Assembly (NCBI GenBank): GCA_016217775.1
Contig: JACRGG010000067.1
Span: 1 to 7,039 of the forward strand
DNA: 7,039 bases
Source: Microcaldota archaeon
Lineage (GTDB): Archaea; Micrarchaeota; Micrarchaeia; Norongarragalinales; UBA97
Reading direction: 5' to 3'
This document shows, piece by piece, positions 1 through 3,595 of this stretch (its first letter is position 1; every line of letters begins with the position of its first letter). The position numbers and the translations under genes are program-made. Under the pieces are notes generated by a model. That model had not been told where the DNA came from and searched no databases. It saw only the letters and a program-made list of their open reading frames with translations.

Positions 1-220
1 CAAAACCATTCTTGTCGAAGGGAGGGGATGATATTGAGTAAGAGCGCATTTGCGGCCTCTCGCCCTGCTTTAGTTCAACCCCGGTTTGAAAAACGTTCAC
101 GAACTGCCCCGCGAGAAAATCAAACATTTGCCCGTCTACGGGTTCCATGCGCAGGGTGAAAATATCGCTTGTTTCGTGAGTTGATTTAGCGACTTTAAAA
201 AACTTGTTTAACACGACCAC
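1..220 (-). CDS. FAD-binding FR-type (ferredoxin-NADP reductase family) oxidoreductase, N-terminal part
   Basis: Read on the minus strand, 73 codons are open from a GTG at 220 to the window edge. The protein starts MVVLNKFFKVAKSTHETSDI. It shows the N-terminal FAD-binding barrel of the ferredoxin-NADP reductase superfamily. A strand of the type 'TSDIFTLRME' (17-26) is followed by LAGQFVNV (36-43), the usual PGQF-like turn, and by RSYSISSP (59-66), the RxYS motif that contacts the flavin. Proteins of this family pass electrons between NAD(P)H, FAD and an iron-sulfur partner. Members include ferredoxin reductases, PyrK-type subunits and oxygenase reductases, and the missing C-terminus prevents a choice. 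The GTG is chosen because GGTGGG lies 7 nt upstream, the same arrangement as at the divergent pepA. GTG codons at 230 and 214 are alternatives; an in-frame stop lies further upstream. Family is fairly sure, exact role unknown. Confidence 0.82.
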   Translation of the reverse strand, partial: MVVLNKFFKVAKSTHETSDIFTLRMEPVDGQMFDFLAGQFVNVFQTGVELKQGERPQMRSYSISSPPFDKNGF

Positions 221-227
221 TTGAAAA

Positions 228-233
228 CCCACC
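228..233 (-). promoter_or_regulatory. Ribosome binding site deciding the GTG start at 220
   Basis: GGTGGG on the minus strand sits 7 nt before the GTG at 220. GGTG pairs with the CACC of the archaeal 16S 3' end. The other in-frame GTGs (230 and 214) lack a site at such spacing, so this site supports 220. Confidence 0.5.
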
Positions 234-246
234 GTTTTTGCAACGC

Positions 247-277
247 AATTATTTTATTGAAGCAAGAGAATTAAAAG
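247..277. promoter_or_regulatory. Likely divergent promoter region between the oxidoreductase and pepA
   Basis: This AT-rich stretch holds TATA-like boxes readable on both strands: AATTATTTTATT (247-258) and GAATTAAAAG (268-277). On the plus strand they would place pepA transcription starts near 280-300, upstream of its ribosome site. On the minus strand the 267-277 box would place the oxidoreductase start near 245, giving a leader of about 25 nt. No box matches the consensus perfectly, so the exact elements are inferred. Confidence 0.35.
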
Positions 278-309
278 AACGACGCTCGTGAACAATATGG
301 TTAAACAAA

Positions 310-315
310 AGGTGG
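310..315 (+). promoter_or_regulatory. Ribosome binding site of pepA
   Basis: AGGTGG lies 7 nt before the pepA ATG at 323. The core GGTGG and the spacing are the same as at the divergent oxidoreductase gene. It also lies within an 8-codon mini-ORF (297-323) whose stop overlaps the pepA start as TAATG. Confidence 0.65.
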
Positions 316-322
316 TTTTTTA

Positions 323-1744
323 ATGAAATTCGAGTTTACTCAAGTTAGTTTAAGCAAGGGCGTTAACCCCATTGTTTTTTGCCTGGAAGGCGCGGTTCCG
401 GGAGAGCTTAAGTCCGATTCGCAGGCGAGAGAGCTTTTTTCCTCTAAAGAGTTTACTGGAAAAACCGGGGAATTGGCGGGCATCGGCTTTGGTGAGCAGA
501 AGCTAATCCTGGCGGGCTTGGGGAAGGAAAAGGAATTAAGCTTCGAGAAATTAGTGAAAGCATTTGGCAACGCGGTGAAGGCGAACAAGGGAAAAAAAAT
601 TACGGGCGTGTTCCTGCCGAAAATCGGTTTGGGGGAGCAAGCGGTCGGGGAAGCCCTCGCGCAAGGCGCGCTGTTGGCTACTTACTCGTTTCAAAAATAC
701 AAGTCGGACTCGAAGCCCCTGGCGTTGGAGAAAATAATCGTGTGCTCTAACTCATCTTCCTTGAAAAAAGGCGTTGAGACTGGGGCGAAAATCGGCGAGT
801 TCGTCAATTACTGCCGGGATTTGGACAATGAACCCGGGAATATTGCCACGCCCGCGTTTATGGCACAGCAGGCGCAAAAATTAAGCGGTGGCGGGCTGAA
901 AGTAATTGTTTTTGACGAAAAACAACTTGCTAAAATGAATGCCGGGGGAATCCTCGGAGTTGGAATGGGGAGTGAAAACCCGCCTAGGCTAGTCGTACTA
1001 GAGTGGAATGGCGGAAAAACTGGCGAGAAGCCCCTGGCATTGGTTGGAAAGGGAATTACTTTCGACTCCGGCGGGATTTCAATAAAGCCAAGCGGGAAAA
1101 TGGACGAGATGAAGTTCGACAAGTCGGGAGCGTGCGCGGTTCTTGCTGCAATGAAGGCGTGCAAGGAGCTTGGGATTAGAAAGAACGTTGTTGGAGTGTG
1201 CGCGTTTGCGGAAAACCTGCCCAGCGGCTCTTCCTACAAGCCCGGGGACGTCGTCAAGACTATGAGCGGGAAGACGATTGAAGTGCTTAACACGGATGCC
1301 GAGGGCCGAGTCGTGCTCTCTGACGCGGTAGAGTACGCCAAGTCGCTTGGCGCGAACAAGATAATCGACTTGGCCACGTTGACTGGAGCGTGCGTGGTGG
1401 CCCTTGGAAGCGAGTATACTGGATTGTTTTCCAACAATGAGCCTTTCAAGAAAGATTTTCTGCAAGCGGCCGCAAAATCGGGGGAGAAAATGTGGGAGCT
1501 TCCGTTGGATGCGGAGTACGCCGAGCGCGTGAAGGGAACCGTCTGGGACGTGCAGAACATCAGTAAGGTTGACGGCGAGGCGGGGGCGAGCACGGGAGCG
1601 GAATTCATTCACTTTTTCGCCGGGGACACTCCGTGGATTCACCTGGACATTGCTGGAACCGCGTGGACCAAGCGCCCCGCATTTTATGACGTTGGCGCGA
1701 CGGGAGCTGGAGTGCGCGCGCTAATCGAGTTTTTGAAAAAATAA
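323..1744 (+). CDS. pepA: Leucyl (cytosol) aminopeptidase, peptidase family M17
   Basis: This 473-residue enzyme should remove N-terminal amino acids from peptides in the cytoplasm. Family members are hexamers with two metal ions per active site. The N-terminal macrodomain-like part (about 1-160) is poorly conserved; the C-terminal catalytic part carries every signature. VGKGITFDSGG (241-251) gives metal ligands K243 and D248, and ISIKP gives catalytic K255. MKFDKSG gives ligand D266. NTDAEGRVVLSDA (323-335) gives ligands D325 and E327 and catalytic R329. The length is normal and the gene is intact. The start is supported by AGGTGG 7 nt upstream. It is transcribed alone, divergently from the flavin oxidoreductase, and is followed by T-runs. 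A minor oddity is K267, where bacterial PepA usually has Met in the DMxGA motif. The gene is visibly more G+C-rich than the vapBC genes that follow, as expected for resident housekeeping DNA beside accessory DNA. Confidence 0.96.
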   Translation: MKFEFTQVSLSKGVNPIVFCLEGAVPGELKSDSQARELFSSKEFTGKTGELAGIGFGEQKLILAGLGKEKELSFEKLVKAFGNAVKANKGKKITGVFLPKIGLGEQAVGEALAQGALLATYSFQKYKSDSKPLALEKIIVCSNSSSLKKGVETGAKIGEFVNYCRDLDNEPGNIATPAFMAQQAQKLSGGGLKVIVFDEKQLAKMNAGGILGVGMGSENPPRLVVLEWNGGKTGEKPLALVGKGITFDSGGISIKPSGKMDEMKFDKSGACAVLAAMKACKELGIRKNVVGVCAFAENLPSGSSYKPGDVVKTMSGKTIEVLNTDAEGRVVLSDAVEYAKSLGANKIIDLATLTGACVVALGSEYTGLFSNNEPFKKDFLQAAAKSGEKMWELPLDAEYAERVKGTVWDVQNISKVDGEAGASTGAEFIHFFAGDTPWIHLDIAGTAWTKRPAFYDVGATGAGVRALIEFLKK

Positions 1745-1786
1745 CGTCTTGCAATTTTCACGCTTTTGCTTGTGCAAAATGATTAT

Positions 1787-1803
1787 TGTACGTGACACGT
1801 ACA
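1787..1803. repeat. 17-bp palindrome downstream of pepA
   Basis: TGTACGTG-A-CACGTACA is a perfect inverted repeat with 8-bp arms around one base. As RNA it could form a 6-bp stem with a 5-nt loop, ahead of the T-run at 1820. As DNA it has the form of a dimeric regulator site. It is flanked by TTGTGCAA (1770-1777) and the perfect palindrome TTGCGCAA (1804-1811). Function is not known. Confidence 0.6.
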
Positions 1804-1819
1804 TTGCGCAAATCAACTA

Positions 1820-1839
1820 TTTTTTGATTCGCTTTTTTT
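1820..1839 (+). terminator. T-run terminator after pepA
   Basis: Two T-tracts of 6 (1820-1825) and 7 (1833-1839) lie about 80-95 nt after the pepA stop and before the vapBC1 promoter. Archaeal RNA polymerase terminates at such T-rich stretches without needing a hairpin. Confidence 0.6.
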
Positions 1840-1845
1840 ACCAAT

Positions 1846-1870
1846 AGCCGGAACGAGGCGGAACGGCACT
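1846..1870 (+). repeat. 25-bp promoter-associated direct repeat, copy 1
   Basis: AGCCGGAACGAGGCGGAACG followed by GCACT. It recurs at 2781-2805 with a single G/C difference. Inside it the 7-mer CGGAACG occurs twice with 10-bp periodicity, about one helical turn. It ends 9 nt before a TTTAAATA box upstream of vapB1. It is probably a regulator site or an extended promoter element. One frame also reads SRNEAERH, so a coding remnant cannot be excluded. Confidence 0.85.
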
Positions 1871-1879
1871 TGGATTTTG

Positions 1880-1887
1880 TTTAAATA
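1880..1887 (+). promoter_or_regulatory. TATA box (distal) of vapBC1
   Basis: TTTAAATA is a near-ideal archaeal box, 9 nt after the repeat. A transcript would start near 1910 and carry a leader of about 45 nt before vapB1. The box overlaps TACGCACATA (1886-1895), which resembles the operator units at 1937-1957. Confidence 0.5.
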
Positions 1888-1924
1888 CGCACATAATTAC
1901 TGGTTAGAACACGGAAAAGAAAGA

Positions 1925-1932
1925 ATTAAATA
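1925..1932 (+). promoter_or_regulatory. TATA box (proximal, leaderless) of vapBC1
   Basis: ATTAAATA is centred about 28 nt before the vapB1 ATG, the distance expected if transcription starts at or next to the start codon. No ribosome site precedes that ATG, which fits a leaderless mRNA. Confidence 0.55.
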
Positions 1933-1936
1933 AGTG

Positions 1937-1957
1937 TATGCGCATAGTATGCACATA
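1937..1957 (+). promoter_or_regulatory. Operator-like tandem repeat over the vapB1 start
   Basis: TATGCGCATA (a perfect palindrome, 1937-1946) is followed after one base by TATGCACATA (1948-1957). The 11-bp period puts both units on one DNA face, covering the expected transcription start. VapB antitoxins usually repress their own operon, so this is the likely VapB1 or VapBC1 site. The binding itself is inferred. Confidence 0.5.
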
Positions 1958-2187
1958 TGGTTAAGGTAATTAGTTTGAGCGAGTACGCATACAAGTTGCT
2001 TAAGCAAGCCAAGCGGGACGACACTAGCTTTAGCGACGTGGTTGTTGAGCTGCTTGATGGGAAAAACATTGAGAAAACCAAGGACTTGAGCGATTTGCTG
2101 CGGTTTGTAGAAAGCTTGCCTAAAGGCGGAAAGAAAGTGAGAATCAGCCAAAACATCGATAAAATACTTTACGGTGCCAAAAAATGA
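1957..2187 (+). CDS. vapB: VapB-type antitoxin, DUF217-like
   Basis: This small 76-residue protein resembles the archaeal DUF217/VapB antitoxin family. A short beta-strand and helix at the N-terminus (KVISLSEYAYKLLKQAKR, 3-20) are followed by the typical SFSDVVVELL segment (24-33), which in such antitoxins makes the DNA-binding dimer. The charged remainder (34-76) should wrap the toxin's PIN active site. It is the first gene of a two-gene operon, and its TGA overlaps the toxin ATG by 4 nt (ATGA), so the two are translationally coupled. It has no ribosome site and probably a leaderless mRNA. An operator-like repeat lies over its start, so autoregulation is likely. The family call rests on the N-terminal pattern and the neighbour. 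Confidence 0.87.
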   Translation: MVKVISLSEYAYKLLKQAKRDDTSFSDVVVELLDGKNIEKTKDLSDLLRFVESLPKGGKKVRISQNIDKILYGAKK

Positions 2188-2558
2188 TATTAGACTCTTC
2201 ATTTTTGATTGCACTGTTCCTTGAAGAAGACGCTCTTCACGAAAAAGCCACCGAACAACTCGCGTCATTGCCAAAAAATGAGCCGTTGACCGCGCCAAGC
2301 AGCGTAATGGAAGAAACGATGAACATACTTACTTACCGCAGGGGAGTAAGCTTTGCTATGAATGCTTTAAGCGAGCTTGAAGAAAACAAGTGCGTCTACA
2401 CTTACTTTCTTGAAAAAACAGAGTGGAACACAGTAATCAATTTAATGAAAGCAATTAGCAAAAAAATGAGTTTCACAGATTATTTTGTGATTTACTTGGC
2501 TAGAAAAACCGGGGAAAAAACACTTAGCTTTGACAACCAGTTGAACAACACGATTTAA
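2184..2558 (+). CDS. vapC: VapC-type PIN-domain toxin (ribonuclease)
   Basis: This 124-residue single PIN domain is of normal VapC length. Acidic metal-binding residues fall at the expected places: D4 in MILDSSFLIALF, E43 or E44 in VMEETMNIL, D99 in SFTDYFVIYLA, and D117 in LSFDNQL near the end. VapC toxins are Mg2+/Mn2+-dependent endonucleases that cut specific tRNAs or rRNA when released from VapB. The target here cannot be read from sequence. The gene overlaps vapB1 by 4 nt. No disruption is visible and all catalytic acids are kept, so it should be active. Codon use is AT-richer than in pepA, as is common for accessory genes. Confidence 0.9.
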   Translation: MILDSSFLIALFLEEDALHEKATEQLASLPKNEPLTAPSSVMEETMNILTYRRGVSFAMNALSELEENKCVYTYFLEKTEWNTVINLMKAISKKMSFTDYFVIYLARKTGEKTLSFDNQLNNTI

Positions 2559-2608
2559 GCGATGGAAAAACAAGCGGCAAGCAACCGTAGGGCGATTAGC
2601 AAACGAGT

Positions 2609-2728
2609 ATGAAAGTGAAGGACGAAATTGTTGACGAAGTCATTCGCTCCTGCGACGCGCACGTGAAAAAACACGGTTTTAAGCAAACTTCTTTGGAAGA
2701 GCTTAAAAGAATTTGCCGCGTTCAATGA
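2609..2728 (+). CDS. Small unassigned ORF (39 aa), possibly a gene remnant
   Basis: An ATG at 2609 opens 39 codons, beginning MKVKDEIVDEVIRSCDAHVK and ending in KRICRVQ. The peptide is highly charged and predicted helical. I do not recognise it. A 16-codon ORF (2562-2612, starting MEKQAAS) precedes it with an ATGA overlap. There is no convincing ribosome site. The third frame beyond its stop also stays open and runs through the 25-bp repeat. This could be a third small gene of the vapBC1 transcript, a decayed gene with frameshifts, or chance. Confidence that it is expressed is low. Confidence 0.3.
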   Translation: MKVKDEIVDEVIRSCDAHVKKHGFKQTSLEELKRICRVQ

Positions 2729-2770
2729 ACGGCATTATTGCGCCGCATATGCAAAAAATCGGCTGTTTTT
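2715..2770 (+). terminator. Possible terminator of vapBC1 (bulged hairpin and T-run)
   Basis: An imperfect hairpin (2715-2733, GTTC-AAT-GAAC core with GCC/GGC outer pairs) is followed by TTTTT at 2766-2770. The string TTTTTGATT here is also present in the T-run after pepA and after vapC2 (3577-3585). Confidence 0.35.
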
Positions 2771-2780
2771 GATTGCTTCC

Positions 2781-2805
2781 AGCCGGAACGAGGCGGAACG
2801 CCACT
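2781..2805 (+). repeat. 25-bp promoter-associated direct repeat, copy 2
   Basis: This is AGCCGGAACGAGGCGGAACG followed by CCACT, identical to 1846-1870 except for one base (C for G). It is also preceded by TTTTTGATT and again ends 9 nt before a TATA-like box. It lies upstream of vapBC2 as copy 1 does of vapBC1, at a distance of 935 bp. Confidence 0.85.
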
Positions 2806-2814
2806 CCAGTTTTC

Positions 2815-2822
2815 TTTATATG
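2815..2822 (+). promoter_or_regulatory. TATA box (distal) of vapBC2
   Basis: TTTATATG aligns without gaps to the TTTAAATA of vapBC1 when the two repeats are superposed. A transcript would begin near 2845, with a leader of about 65 nt. Confidence 0.4.
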
Positions 2823-2856
2823 CAACAAATCAGACTACCCTTAAGCCTCCGAAAGG

Positions 2857-2864
2857 AATAAATA
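2857..2864 (+). promoter_or_regulatory. TATA box (proximal) of vapBC2
   Basis: AATAAATA would place a start near 2887, leaving a short leader that includes the ribosome site at 2900-2907. It overlaps the imperfect palindrome at 2860-2881. Confidence 0.45.
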
Positions 2865-2881
2865 CATGTTTGCACGTATTT
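2860..2881 (+). promoter_or_regulatory. Operator-like imperfect palindrome of vapBC2
   Basis: AAATACATG and CACGTATTT pair at 8 of 9 positions around a 4-nt centre. The site overlaps the proximal TATA box, where binding of the ribbon-helix-helix antitoxin would block transcription. Its sequence differs from the TATGCRCATA units of vapBC1, fitting a different antitoxin family. Confidence 0.45.
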
Positions 2882-2899
2882 ACTGCGTAAACAAGTGTT

Positions 2900-2907
2900 G
2901 GGGGTGA
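2900..2907 (+). promoter_or_regulatory. Ribosome binding site deciding the GTG start of vapB2
   Basis: GGGGGTGA lies 4 nt before the GTG at 2912 and is a strong archaeal Shine-Dalgarno match. The ATG at 2910 is out of frame, so GTG is the start. Confidence 0.6.
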
Positions 2908-2911
2908 GAAT

Positions 2912-3145
2912 GTGGTTAACGTGACGATAAGTATTTCCGAGGACTTGAAAAAGCGAATGGATGAAGTGCCTGAATTTAATTGGAGCGCGGTAGCGCGCAG
3001 CGCGTTTGAGAAAAAACTTGCTGACTTCAAGTTGCTCGAGAAGTTTGCTGAGAAAAGTACTTTGACTGAAGAAGACGCCTTGAGGATGGGCAGAGAGGTT
3101 GGAAAAGCGCTTGGCAAACGGCTTAGGGAGGCGAGCGAGAAATGA
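2912..3145 (+). CDS. vapB: Ribbon-helix-helix VapB-type antitoxin
   Basis: This 77-residue protein begins with a short beta-strand, VNVTISISE (2-10). A helix EDLKKRMDE follows, then WSAVARSAFEKKLADF (24-39). This is the strand-helix-helix pattern of ribbon-helix-helix antitoxins found next to archaeal PIN toxins. The strand pairs in a dimer and reads the operator; the charged C-terminal half (43-77) should bind and block the toxin. The start is GTG, supported by GGGGGTGA 4 nt before it. The TGA stop overlaps the toxin ATG by 4 nt. It is unrelated in sequence to the vapB1 product, so the two operons are not simple duplicates even though they share an upstream repeat. Confidence 0.88.
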   Translation: MVNVTISISEDLKKRMDEVPEFNWSAVARSAFEKKLADFKLLEKFAEKSTLTEEDALRMGREVGKALGKRLREASEK

Positions 3146-3570
3146 TGCTTGTTGTTGATGCCAACATTCTTTTTTCCGCAGTGATTAGGAACGCGATGAC
3201 GCGATACTTATTTTCTTATGGCGGATTAGCCTTGTTCGCGCCAGATTTTATCTTTGAAGAATTTGAGGAACATAAGCCGGAAATTCTTTTAAAGACGCAA
3301 AAAACCGAGAGCGAGTTTAATGCAATATTTAATTTGTTGAAAGAAAAAATAAGTATTTTCTCCGAAAACGACTTGAAGGAATACTACAAGCAAGCAAAGA
3401 GAATCAGCCCGGACGAGTTTGACGTTGCTTACTTTGCCACAGCTTTGAAAACCAACTCGCCGATTTGGTCTAATGACTCTGCGATGAAAGAAAAACAGAG
3501 TTCAATACGAGTTTATTCGACAAAAGACTTGATTGAATTGCTCGGAGAACCAAGTCAACCAATGGAATAA
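3142..3570 (+). CDS. vapC: PIN-domain toxin, VapC-like
   Basis: This 142-residue PIN domain is predicted to be a metal-dependent RNase neutralised by the preceding antitoxin. Key residues are D6 in LVVDANILFSAVI, an acidic residue among E39-E43 in FIFEEFEEHK, D91 and D94 in SPDEFDVAYFATAL, and D112 in PIWSNDSAM. The DANILFSAVI and IWSND motifs and the YSTKDLIELL end are typical of the archaeal PIN subfamily paired with this antitoxin type. It is not the subfamily of the first VapC, which is shorter. ATG codons at 3142 and 3145 both work; 3142 gives the ATGA overlap. Its TAA lies inside the promoter of the next gene. No damage is visible. Confidence 0.9.
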   Translation: MMLVVDANILFSAVIRNAMTRYLFSYGGLALFAPDFIFEEFEEHKPEILLKTQKTESEFNAIFNLLKEKISIFSENDLKEYYKQAKRISPDEFDVAYFATALKTNSPIWSNDSAMKEKQSSIRVYSTKDLIELLGEPSQPME

Positions 3571-3573
3571 AAG
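3566..3573 (+). promoter_or_regulatory. TATA box of the metallopeptidase gene, leaderless
   Basis: AATAAAAG is centred about 26-27 nt before the ATG at 3596, and no ribosome site precedes that ATG. This is the geometry of a leaderless archaeal transcript. The box overlaps the vapC2 stop codon (3568-3570), and a T-run (3577-3581) follows. Confidence 0.5.
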
Positions 3574-3595
3574 CGGTTTTTGATTAACAGAAAAT

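Noticed and set aside
58..95. tRNA-like TTCAACCCC string near the left edge
   Set aside because: No acceptor, D or anticodon stems can be built around it, and the same bases are a good coding frame of the oxidoreductase on the minus strand.
808..1642. Long minus-strand open frames inside pepA
   Set aside because: They lie opposite a fully conserved M17 gene, have low-complexity Ser/Pro/Arg-rich translations and no recognisable motifs.
1938..1964. Eight-codon ORF (ATG CGC ATA...) upstream of and overlapping vapB1
   Set aside because: It arises from the operator repeats and would lie at the very 5' end of a leaderless mRNA, so it is more likely by chance.
1897..2298. Minus-strand frame of about 130 codons across vapB1 and vapC1
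   Set aside because: It is antisense to two well-supported genes and shows no family features.
1846..2805. CRISPR array from the repeated 25-bp element
   Set aside because: There are only two copies, 935 bp apart with genes between them and no regular spacers.
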